60,000 bases of DNA from Zygnema cylindricum. Lineage: Eukaryota > Streptophyta > Zygnematophyceae > Zygnematales > Zygnemataceae. Location of the stretch: assembly GCA_037447655.1 (NCBI GenBank), contig JBBHKE010002609.1, positions 188,001 through 248,000 on the forward strand. The letters are read 5' to 3'. This document shows positions 40,800 to 51,089 of this stretch, piece by piece (position 1 is the first letter of the stretch; every line of letters starts with the position of its first letter). Under the pieces are notes generated by a model, which was not told the DNA's origin, made no database searches, and worked only from the letters and a program-made list of their open reading frames with translations. The position numbers were made by a program, and so were the translations under genes.

Positions 40800-42447
40800 A
40801 GACATCAACCTTCATTCATATATAACAAGACATACAAAAGGTGCGGACAACAAACCTTTTATATTACGTAATTTTATTTATAGTTTTGCTTATTAAAATA
40901 TATTTCTACACATGAATTATTCATTTCACATCAAATTCTACTAGGGAGAGCAAACATGTGTTTAGAACCGATATTTTCGGGTTTTTACGAGCATTTTCCA
41001 TTTTTGCCTCAAAAAACCGATATATTATGGTTTTTATGGTTTTTATGGTCATTTTTCATCTATTATTTCAAAAAAATCATATGTCAATGTCAAAATATAA
41101 GTGAAATACTTTTTTGGTAACAAACCCTACGCATTTGTGTAAACTTTTGACTGGTAATATTTATCCAAATAAAAAAAAGAAATGGCAAAACCAAATAAAA
41201 CACTCGTTACCTTATGATTATTAGAAAAATTATTATCACTGTTATTACAATTATTATTATTCATATATTTTATTTATTTTCCTTTAATCCTAATTTTTTT
41301 TTTTGTTATTGATATTATTGTTATGATCCTAAATAGAAATTAAAAAGATAGATACACGTAAAATATTTTAAATATTAAACATGCATTTTTTAAATAAATA
41401 TATGATTTATGAAGTTTAAACTCAATCGGTCTACTTTCTGAAAATTGATGTATGCTATGTCTTACAAGTAAATGAGGGATGTGAGTTGACGGATGGACGA
41501 TGGAATGTTTCCACTCAACTGGTTGTTAATTAGAACTCTGTGGCATCAAGCATGCACACCCCACCAACACTCACCCTCCCAAAAGGTTTCCTATTTAGCG
41601 ATGCTGACATTCAAACCCATGAGACCCCCAAAGTAAAACCTACAACCCCTCTATGAAGATCCCATCAAAAACTTCTCCCTCCACTTTTATTTTCCTCCCT
41701 CTATCTTTCCCTTTACCCTCGAGGAGTTGCAATAACCCTCCACTTCATCGGGTCGAAATGGTTAGTATTATAATTAAAATTATAATTATAATGTTGTTTG
41801 TTATTGTCACTACATTGTAATACTTTTTCGGTCTTCGTTTAATTTATCACTTTTTTTTTCTTTACTACAGATTATTATTGTTATTCTTAATCATCTATAT
41901 TATTGATCATTATTGATTTTTACTATTGCTGTTGATAAAAATTATATTTGTTTTTTACTATTATCAACTAACTTGCTTTTTTTAAATCTTATACTTTTTT
42001 TACATTACTTAATTTATATAGTTCTTAAGTATTGTTACACATATTCCTCATTCTAATATTTTTTTTTTGTTACTAACTATTATTAAAAACAATAGTATAG
42101 AGTATTGATAGTCAATATTTTCTATTATTATTTTTTTTATTTATCATTATTTTATTTATTCTTATTATTATTCATTTTTATTATTTTTAAGTATTTCTAG
42201 ATGATTATAAAAGTTCATAATAGTATTAATGTTTATTTTTACTATCGTATATTTTGAATATCATAATTATTGTTACCCAAGCTTAAAAATAATTATTATA
42301 ATCATTAATTCTTATTGTTAATATTATTGTTAATGTTAAATTACTTATATGTATAAGTGCTAGATATTGTTATTATTTTATTATTACTGTCATTGTTACC
42401 CGTTATTATTAATTATTGATAAATGATAATTTTTATTATTGTTTTCA
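40800..42447. other. AT-rich non-coding sequence up to the assembly gap
   Basis: Contains TTATTATTG-type trinucleotide-rich stretches at 41210-41330 and 41760-42440; no gene seen. Confidence 0.6.
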
Positions 42448-42457
42448 NNNNNNNNNN
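42448..42457. other. Assembly gap (10 N)
   Basis: Ten N characters; the true gap size is unknown. Sequence on the two sides may not be adjacent in the genome. Confidence 0.99.
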
Positions 42458-42951
42458 CCAAGTTACGCAAACAATGCATATTAAGCAGTGCATGCCATGC
42501 AAGCGTGATTAGCGGCACTTGTTGATACAAAACGCTGTATCAACAAGTTTAGCGTGCTAAAAAAGGAAAAAATGCTAACTTTGCATATTAAGCACTGAAA
42601 ACTTTTTTAGCAATTTTTTGCAGATGACATTTGACTTTGACTTCATAAATGCCTTTGGACATTTGTTTAATATCGTGCGATTTGAACAACTATGTCGCAA
42701 AACATAGTTGTTCACGGCGATTAGTGCGAACGTACCGTACGTGACGAATTATACGTAACAAACGCATTGAACCTTTTGATCAAATCGCAAAAAATCGTTA
42801 ATGAATTTCCTTCCGTACTATTCCGTACATAAAAAAACAAAAAACTATTACATATAACGCAGTTTGCAAGTTTTTCCCTTTAAATGAGCGGTAAGAAAAT
42901 AAACTGATTAAACTTTTATCACAAATTTTTTAGGAATGGAATGATTTTACC

Positions 42952-43022
42952 AAATGGTAGTCTTGTCGTCCACCTTAAGTCATGCTACAGAGTGAACGCA
43001 CCCGGGTTCGAATGTTACCAAG
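42952..43022 (+). ncRNA. Possible tRNA-derived sequence
   Basis: A good B box (GGGTTCGAATG, 43003-43013) lies 40-50 bp after an A-box-like AATGGTAGTCTTG. The 'GCTACAGAGTGAACGCACCCGG' stretch resembles the same part of the pseudo-tRNA at 11961-12033. Arms do not fold into a full cloverleaf. It overlaps a 116-codon frame of unknown nature (42941-43291). Confidence 0.3.
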
Positions 43023-43424
43023 ATAACATTTTTAGCAATTTTGTCTCTGTTCCATGGCGTCTTCTTTCAAAAAAAATTGAAGAAGACGCCCGTACAAATT
43101 TCAAACTGAATGCGCGAAATTATTGTGACGTCCAACGTCTCTTTCGAAAATGTCCGTACATTTTCGATTATATAACGTACAATTTCCATGGTATTGCTGT
43201 TCAGTTCACTGAACAGAAAGTACCAATAAGTGCGACGCATATATCCCGTTTTATTCCGTACATATCCGTGAAAAATGTACAGTTACAGTAATTAGTTTAC
43301 AGGTTTCCGTAAAATTTCAGTTTCAGTTTACAGTACACGTTTTTTTACGATTTTTTCAAAAGCCACGAATTATACGTTTCAATCGCAAAAAAGGAAAAAA
43401 TCGCGCGATTTGAACAACTATGCT

Positions 43425-46230
43425 TTGTACCCGTATATCTGTCGTACACTTATTTCCACTTCCCGTATATTTTCGTACTCTTTAGGGCTATTAAAGGTGA
43501 TTTTAGGGTTTTTAGGGTACATTCGCGTACATTCCCGAATATTTTAGTACTGGTGCCCTAGATTTTTCGTAATTTTAGGTACGGTGTCTTAATATTTTCA
43601 TACTTCTTAGAGGTATGTATTTTAGAGTTTTAAGGGTACATGCCTGTACATTTCCGTATATTTCAATAAAGCTACGTTACAATTTTTGTATATTTACGCA
43701 CAATGCTCGTACATATTCGTGTTTTCAGGGTTATTTAAGGGGCATTTTAGGGATTTTAGGGCATACTTTTGTACGTTGCCGTATGTTTTAATAACTACAC
43801 CGCGAATTGTTATTAGTGTCAAAGTTTAAATAGTGTAAAAAAAAAATTAGTGTTATTAATTCTAATTTAGTGCCAGAGACGTGGCAAATTATGGTCCACG
43901 TCTTTAAATAGCGTTGCTAATTTATTTTCGAAAATCATGTATAATAATTGCAGAAAAAAATTAAAATTTTAAGAACCCAAATTAGTGACTTTGACACTAA
44001 TAACGATTCGCGGTGTACTGTCCTAGATTTTACGTATTTTATGATTTTTAGGGTTCACTTTCCGTATACTTCCGTAACTATCATTATTTTTTCCGTACTC
44101 TTTCAGATTTTGTAAGGATTTTTTAGGGTCATGATTGCCCTACATGTTTGTACATGTTCGACAACAAAATCAAAGGAATTTTTAACGAAATGAATAAAAT
44201 ACACGAATACTACGTAATTTTCGTAAAAAAATTGAAATCCGTACGAATTGGACATTAGCATAGAAAACGCGAGGTGCGAACAGATACAACCGCAAGAAGA
44301 GGTTGGGCGTTCACATTAAAACTTCCATCGATCATTCCGTGAACCGATAGAACCGATAACTGTTCATCGATTCGCTTGAACAAAAAAATCTTTGTGCATC
44401 CATCCGCTTAATCTTGACAACTCGTAACGAACCTGCTTCGTTGCTTGTCTCAATGTGTACATAACCAACTCGTTCGATTACGTGTGCTCATTTAGGTGTG
44501 TGAAGTTCTACTGGTTTGCCAAAATAAGAAAGTACAACCAAACACGAACTTATGTACATGTTATATAGCTAAACATAAACATATACTTAATCTTACTTTT
44601 TTTTTTAAAACCCTAAACAAGACGTTTCAACTACAACTAAATTAAACCAATCGGCATATGAAGTTGTATAAGAGTAAATAACACGGAAATTAATTCCCTT
44701 TTAAAAATATATTTCCTCTAATGATGATTATTGGAGTAGGTTTCAAAGGACAATCATTCGTCGGCATCTTCAATATGCCTAATTTAATCCAATTTCCTTA
44801 AAAGATTATAATACCAGAGCAGTCAACTTTGGGAGCCAATCTTCAATACTCTTTTTACTCATAAATTGAATTATTGATTTTGTGATGGACAAGTGGCATG
44901 CTGTCCACAACAATAGTGAATCATTAGTAGAATCAATGTTTTTTTCGTCGCTGAAAACATCCTTTCTTTGTGCACACATTTCTTTTTACTAACCTGAAAA
45001 TTGTGAAGAAAAGGTAAGGATATTACCCTTCGACTGGTGGTGTCCAAACGGGGGTTAAACACTTGTGCACGGAGAAACGATGATTGACGCATCAAAAATG
45101 CCATTGACACTATTATTGATTCATGATGCAGTTTTTTTTTTATTTTTATCCCTTGTTTCCAAGATCATTATGCAAATCACGGGCTATATAACCAAAAATT
45201 ATGTGAGATTTTTTGGATTGCTTTAGACGTTGCCCTTTTTTGTTTCCCCATGTACTCAAATGGACCACCAACGCGGTGTTTTGATCAGGCTTCTTGTTGT
45301 TATTGATATTACTATTATTAAACATGAAGAAAGGAAGCCCAAAGATATTCTATCTAACAAATACTACAATAAAACCTATACAACTGTTCATCGTAACAAT
45401 AAATTAGCCTCAACAACTACAACAACAACAAAAAACGATACCAAAAATTAAACTAAGAAAACTTTGTATTTGTAAGTGTAGATTCCCAAAGTTCTACAGA
45501 AAAAATGGTCTTTCTCTCTTAATTTTTTGTTGATTATTGACAAGCTACACATTTGAGTTATTAATAAGATAAGGAAAACCAATATGATTTTTTTCAAACA
45601 AGAATTTGGTAATTTGTTATTCAATCATATACAAAAAAGGCACCAACAATCATTGAAGCAAAAAAATCAAAACGCAAGAACACAACTTTTCCGACAAACA
45701 TAAATGCTTGTTGATTTTCCAAGCCATTTTTAGCATTTGGCGCCCTTCAAATTTTTGGTAGAACTCTCTCTTGCTCTCTCACCCCCCTCAAATAGTCTTC
45801 CTTCCATTATCTCCACACAACCCCCTCCTCTCCCCTCTATCATGCCCCTCTTCCTCCACCTCCTCCTCCTCCACTGTTTTTAGGTAGTCTAAATGACACT
45901 AGAGACATAATTTTTTTAGGTGGTGTTACAACTCTTTCCAAATCGTTTCACTGGAACAAAACAAAAAAAAAAAAATTGTAATGCTTTTTAGTCTTCAAAG
46001 GTGCAAACAAACTAGGACCGGATTAGTATTATCAACTCAAATAGCACAATTCCAAAAGAGGATGGTGGCTAGCCCATCTCGACCAAAAAACCTTCATTTC
46101 TTTGATATTAAGCAACAACAAACATTACCAAATGAATTTTTTATACGCAAGTTTTGAGGTGTTCTCTTATTGACCGTCAGAATGCTTTCCAACTCTTGGA
46201 GGATGTTTTCCAACTTTAGGAGGATGTTTT
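43425..46230 (+). repeat. 2.7-kb direct duplication, copy 2
   Basis: Counterpart of 36500-39150. It contains an extra MITE at 43798-44015 and lacks the LINE tail. It is cut off within the 21-bp minisatellite by the LTR starting at 46232. Confidence 0.9.
43798..44015. mobile_element. MITE with TA duplication and an empty site in the paralogue (218 bp)
   Basis: TIRs CACCGCGAATTGTTATTAGTG (left) and CACCGCGAATCGTTATTAGTG (right, reverse complement) are flanked by TA (43796-43797 and 44016-44017). Copy 1 of the duplication reads a single TA at the matching site (about 36846). This proves insertion after the duplication and fixes the ends. Confidence 0.92.
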
Positions 46231-46231
46231 T

Positions 46232-46727
46232 TGCAATTCTGTATCCTCCATTGGACCACAAAATAAAGGAAGCCTCAAGATAGTATTTAACTAACCCACT
46301 TCAAGGCACAACCACTGCTGTCCAAGAAGGTAAAATGACATTTTGACTGTACCCCTGTGCAGCCTGGATTCCCCTGAGTCTGTAGCAAAAATAATTCATG
46401 GTCTCAATAGTGTTTAAATATTTATCAAACCTAATGTACCCGAACGGACTTCTACGACAGACTAGTTAGAGCTAATGGCTACGCCGCGCTCTGCCGGTCA
46501 GAGGTTCGAGTCTTGCCGGACTCAACTTTTTGTTGAGAGTGACATAAGTCACTCTTTAGTCCTACCAGCTTTAGCTAGGACAGCCACCCTCTCTGTCCTT
46601 CACTGACTACGACAAGTATGGTGGGTAGAGAGAGGAGGTAGAGGCAGGCTGTCCGCCTTTTTCTTTTCCTATTTGTAGCAAATTAATTAGACTTAGAAAA
46701 TACCATATTAAACTAATAATTTCAACA
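46232..46727 (-). mobile_element. Copia LTR, subfamily 2, internally shortened (496 bp)
   Basis: Runs TGCAATTCTG...TTTCAACA in + orientation. It matches both ends of 18811-19817 but lacks the central GTAC-rich promoter-like region. The + strand module at 46460-46530 is tRNA-like: A-box-like GACTAGTTAGAGCTAATGG and B box GGTTCGAGTCT (46503-46513). Confidence 0.8.
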
Positions 46728-47871
46728 CTCCCCTTATTTTCTAGTCCAGTTTTAACTTTAATCCACACTTTTTTCTACAATATTTTAACTTGGGAGAAGG
46801 TACTGGTTTTGTCATCATATCAGCCACCATGTCCTCATTCTGATTTATATACAAGATTCACAATCTTATTCTCAACGTTTTCTCTCACAAAACTCAACCT
46901 TATGTCCATATGCTTAGCTTTGAAATGATGCTTTGGATTAGCTGTGATTGCGATGGCAACTTGGTTATCACAAAACACTTCATGCACCCCCTTCTTTATA
47001 TACCCCAGTTCTTGCAATAAAGACTAGACCCACATTAACTCTTTCACAGTATAACACGAGGCCATGTACTCAGCCTCCATAGTGGACTGAGCAACCACCT
47101 TTTGTTGCTTACTTCTCGAACAGCAAGCACCTTCCCCCACATACAACACATACCCAGAAGTGCATCTCCTCATAGGTGCGTCCCCATAACTGGCATCACT
47201 CCAAGTAGTGATGTTAGTGTGCTCCCCTCCCAAATGCAACCATAACTCTCTAGTTCCCACCAGATATCTCATGACTCTATTGGCTGCCTCCCAGCCTCTC
47301 TTCCTAGGATCATTAAGACTTCTACTAAGTACTCCAACTGGTGCTGCTATATCCGGCCTAGTATAATTCATAAAATAGATAAAACTTCCTACGATCTGTC
47401 TATAAGGGATAGACTTCATAAGCTCTCTCTCCTCTAGACTCATCTGATCATCTACGATCATCACTCCTCCTTCTACACTCCCATCACTTACTTTTTTCAA
47501 GTCCATGGGAGTGGTACAAATGTTAGCCTTTTCCATCTGAAATTTTTCAAGCATAGTACCTATTGCTTCTTTTTGAGTAAGTCTGATAATTTTTTTCCCC
47601 CTATCCCTCTCCATTTGGATCCCCAAAATGTATTTGGCTCACCTAAATACTTCATATCAAATCTGCCTTTAAGATCTTTCTTTAGCCTATTGAATTTTTC
47701 CTAGGACTTATTGAGTACAAACAGATCATCCACATACATTGCAATAAAAATGACACCATTCTCATCGTCAAACATATAGATAGAATGGTCAGAGCTGATC
47801 CGGATATATTCTACATTGTTGAGAAACTTATCTAGTTTCTTATTCCACTGTTGGGGAGCCTGCTACAGTCC
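46728..47871 (-). pseudogene. Ty1/copia RT/RNase H, 5'-truncated
   Basis: The polypurine region (CTCCCCTTATTTTCTAG in + orientation) follows the LTR. Then come RNase H motifs 'FCDNQVAIAI', 'QSTMEAEYMAS', 'TTWSDASYGDAPMRRCTSG' and RT motifs including 'IFIAMYVDDLFVL', ending at 'QAPQQW' where LTR sequence of another element begins (47872). A frame break near 47630 and stops disable it. gag, PR and IN are absent. Confidence 0.85.
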
Positions 47872-48941
47872 TGAAATTCTATGGGCTCTATTGCCCACAG
47901 AATTCGCAGATCCAAAAGAAGCTTATCTAGATAGTGCCGACTCCAAGTTGATATAAACCCAAATGAATGATCCCTTGATAATCAAAATCCCAATACAACT
48001 TCACCCCTGTGAAGATAAGACCTTGTGTGTGCCTAGTTCCACCACAGAATGCAAAGCTTGGATATGTGTTTTGGACAGTATTCCCCACTTTGACTTTCCC
48101 ACTGAATAAGTTCCACCCTGACACGCAAAAACCTCTGACCGACTACACCCTTGTGTAGCCTAGACTCCCTTGAGTCCGCAGCAAAAAGAATCACTAAATT
48201 TGCTCACACGAGCATTAAGTTATGGCTGGTCAAATATGACCTTTATATTTACAAGCTCTCTTAGAGAGAGGTACCTAAATATCACTAAGTCTTGGTCTGC
48301 CTACTCACGACTACCTACTTCTAAACCCTAGTCTAATAGGAACACTATAAAGTACAAGTAGGTACAATGGGCAATGTACTTATTGTACGTCCATTGTACG
48401 AAAAGGTCTACAAGGTGACACCTGTCAAATCGGAAGCCATGGTTCCTCCTCCCATCTTCTCTGGTATCAAATAATGTGGCGCCACGTGGCACCGCGTGAT
48501 GCTATCTCCGTATGCCGCCAAAAGCTCACTTAGCGTGGCGGCTATAATGCCGGTCGTCCGATCAAAACATATTTTACATGGTTCAGATTCGCGTACATGC
48601 ATGAATTGCTCCTTTTGGTTAGTCTGCTGTTAAGTAGCTGTTGCGTTAATGTTTATATATCTTTGAAACCCTTCACGTGTATCGTTTCGGTAACATCTTA
48701 TTGGATAAGGCTTACGTCTAGATAGCGAACCACATACCCAGGTTCAAATCCGGTTTAGAGCAACATTTTGGCCACCTATCTGTTTTCCTGCCTTTTTTTG
48801 CTTGTTTCTTCTTTTTGACTATGGGGGCAGCCATGGCTATCTCTGTCTTCCAATGACTACGAAAAGTATGGACGACTTAGACAAGACCATCTGACAAACA
48901 CATAGAATAAATTCAGAACTAGAAAATACACAAATTTTTCA
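47872..48941 (-). repeat. 3' LTR of the compact element (1070 bp)
   Basis: TGAAATTC...TTTTTCA in + orientation; homologous to 27276-28512 in reverse. The loop ATG of its terminal hairpin is changed to ATA. Confidence 0.85.
48690..48772 (+). other. tRNA-like module with exact B-box consensus (antisense)
   Basis: 'CTTATTGGATAAGGC' (D-arm-like) is followed 30 bp later by GGTTCAAATCC (48741-48751), an exact B-box match. Overall it resembles tRNA-Arg ('TGGATAAGGC...CAGGTTC.A.TCC'). It is antisense to the element. Confidence 0.5.
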
Positions 48942-48980
48942 CTTCCCTTATTTTCTAGTCTTCTATTGCGTCAACTCCCA

Positions 48981-49925
48981 CTAAATAAAAACAACAAAAA
49001 CAAAATCCCTTTTTTTTTTTTTTTTCGTTCTTTTCCTATAATTAAACTTTAAGAATATACCCTCATATTTTAAAAGGTCTATTAGATGAGCTGAAATTAA
49101 CATTCCATCTTGCTGATCACACATTTTATTTAGCATCTCACTTTTTATAAATCCGAGCAAAGATTTTATCCACCTCATCACTTTTCCATCCACACAAAAT
49201 CCGATTTCCCTCTTGCAATTCAAACAGCCAGCCACATCCTCAATCTGCAACACACACCTGGATGCTAACCCTTTTACAGGCGCACCTTCATAGATGGCAT
49301 CACTCACATTAGTGATGTCAAGTCCATTACCCCCGATTTTTTTTGGAAAAACAAGTATCCCCGCTAAGTTCCTCATAAGATCTACGTCTTCCGTACTCAT
49401 ATTTTTATCCTTGATACTCATCCCATTTTTTGAACTTTCCTCACTCTCTCCCATGGAATTTTTTCCGCTATCACTTTCTATTTTTATTTCCAATAAATAT
49501 CTCTCCTCCCCTAAACCTTTCATTAAATATTCCTCTTCTCCCCTATCTTTTAAAACCCCCTCTAGATTTACTTCTCCCCATTCCTCGGAATCCTTTGATG
49601 TCTCCCTTTGCAACCAGTTTTCTGTTTCTAAAATATCTATAAAATTATCCTCATTATTTTTACTTTTCCCTTTTTCAATTATAGATTCTAGATCTGACTT
49701 TCTCATTTCTAAGTCATACTTTTTACACTCTTTGACATCCTCATCATTTCTAACTCCCTCAAGTACCTCCCTTCCCTTTACTTCCGTTATACCTCCAAAA
49801 GCACACTGTTGCTTTCGTGGAATTTCTGTGTACTTTTCTCTCTTCTCCATTCTACCGATGCGGAGAAGCTCTAAGATTTCTTTATCCTCTTTTTGCTCTT
49901 CCCTTTCTTCTTCCTCATTCACATT
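48981..49925 (-). CDS. Condensed pol frame of the compact copia element
   Basis: About 314 codons without a stop, in the same frame as the zinc-knuckle part of gag, from which it is separated by one UAG (49928-49926). Blocks align in order with full-length pol: 'IPRKQQCAFGG' (protease N-side), 'DEDVKECKKYDLEM' (linker), 'GLGEERYLLEIKIESD' (after the RT palm), 'DLMRNLAGILVF', 'DITNVSDAIYEGAPVKGLAS' and 'MCDQQDGM' (RNase H). The protease D-S/T-G, whole integrase core, and RT palm with YVDD are absent, and the RNase H Glu region is lost. Rich in Glu, Lys and Ser. No enzymatic function is expected. It may be a non-catalytic protein or simply a purine-rich relic. Confidence 0.6.
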   Translation of the reverse strand, partial: NVNEEEEREEQKEDKEILELLRIGRMEKREKYTEIPRKQQCAFGGITEVKGREVLEGVRNDEDVKECKKYDLEMRKSDLESIIEKGKSKNNEDNFIDILETENWLQRETSKDSEEWGEVNLEGVLKDRGEEEYLMKGLGEERYLLEIKIESDSGKNSMGESEESSKNGMSIKDKNMSTEDVDLMRNLAGILVFPKKIGGNGLDITNVSDAIYEGAPVKGLASRCVLQIEDVAGCLNCKREIGFCVDGKVMRWIKSLLGFIKSEMLNKMCDQQDGMLISAHLIDLLKYEGIFLKFNYRKRTKKKKKRDFVFVVFI

Positions 49926-50943
49926 CTAACTTCTTAGTTCTTCCAAACAAGGACACTCCTCTATATAGTGACCCGGTTCTCTACAAAAGAAGCAAACACC
50001 CTTTTTCAAAGCTCCCCTTTCTTTTCCTCTCCCTCTCTTTCCACCAAAGTTCCGATAAGGTTTACCTTCGTCTTTCTTCCTCTCATCACGCTTCCGCTCG
50101 TCACCGACGTTTCTCTCATCACGCTTCCGCCAATCACCACCAGTTGTAAATGCATTCACCTTGTCACTTCCCCTACGAAGCTCCAAAGTGCTTTCGCTCA
50201 CAAGAATTATCCCCATGGTAAAGCTCCAAGTCCATGAAAAGCCATCTATTGCCTGCATACGACATATGATGTTTTCGTACTCATCTGGGAGTTTCATGAG
50301 TAGTGTATTAATTTTCTCTCTCCGCACTAGCAAGCTCAACATATAACGCAGCAATATCATTGCAAAACTCTATCATGCTACCGCCTTTATAAACATTGGC
50401 CTCTATTTCTTGTTTTACTAACTGCTGACTCTGAATAGTCTCACTCTTAAAAATTTGACTTAGTATTTCCCAGATTTCCGAAGACTTAGTTAGACTTAAA
50501 AGAGTGATAGCTATGGACTGAGACACATATTTAAGTATGAGATGTTTTGCTATAGTGTTTTTATACTCCCAAATTTTACCATCATTTTCTTCAGTTTTAC
50601 TTCTAACTCCTCTTAGTGGAGCTGTGGCGGAGAGCATAGCTCCCCTCACCATAAGTGTCCCTTTTTCCTTCTTTCCTATTTCCCCATCCACGTAAAGGTT
50701 TTTCCCTTCACCTTCCGTTGCATTTGAACTCCGGTTGATATTCTGGGCAGCCTCCGATGATTCTCCATAGTAAGCTCCTCCAAAGCTAGGTGGCATACAT
50801 CTCAATTGTCCCGAAACAATTCCCCATAAGTGCTTCTCGAAAAGCAATCCCTCCATAATAAACTCCCAATAAGTGAAGTCTGTTCTATCGAACATAGGCA
50901 CCCTAGATGGTGGGCCCATAACATGAAATTCTATGGGCTCCAT
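49926..50943 (-). pseudogene. Copia Gag of the compact element (one frameshift)
   Basis: The N-terminal part (50943 to about 50320) begins 'MEPIEFHVMGPPSRVPMFD' and contains 'SQSIAITLLSL' and 'MIEFCNDIAALYVELASAE'. It shifts frame in a GAGAGAGAA run near 50325, then continues 'INTLLMKLPDEYENII' to a basic RD/K-rich region and a knuckle 'CFFCREPGHYIEEC'. It ends at UAG 49928-49926. The start lies in the LTR hairpin loop. Confidence 0.75.
50909..50922 (-). promoter_or_regulatory. Half-tRNA-type primer-binding site of the compact element
   Basis: + strand GGTGGGCCCATAAC, 14 nt matching the initiator tRNA-Met anticodon region, one base from the LTR (50924). It is the same site as at 25913-25927 although the LTRs belong to a different subfamily. 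Confidence 0.7.
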
Positions 50944-51083
50944 TGCCCACAGAATTCGCTGATCCAAAAGAAGCTTATCTAGATAGTGCCGGCTCCAAGT
51001 TGATATAAACCCAAATGAATGATCCCTTGATAATCAAAATCCCAATACAACTTCACCCCTATGAAGATAAGACCTTGTGTGTG
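50924..51083 (-). repeat. Truncated 5' LTR of the compact element
   Basis: First 160 bp only (+ orientation), carrying the terminal hairpin at 50925-50957 with the gag ATG (50943-50941) in its loop. It breaks after CTTGTGTGTGCC, where opposite-strand pol sequence begins. Confidence 0.85.
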
Positions 51084-51089
51084 CCCTGT

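Larger units (their letters stand above)
47872..51083 (-). mobile_element. Compact non-autonomous copia element, subfamily 4
   Basis: 3' LTR 47872-48941, internal region 48942-50923 (2.0 kb versus 4.2 kb in the subfamily-3 element), PBS at 50909-50922 and a 5' LTR cut short at about 51083. The internal region holds gag and a condensed pol frame. The element sits in a mosaic: truncated copia pol on its left and an opposite-strand copia pol on its right. Confidence 0.85.

Noticed and set aside
42941-43291. 116-codon + strand frame
   Set aside because: No recognisable family; it overlaps a tRNA-like segment and inverted motifs, and composition is ordinary for AT-rich DNA.
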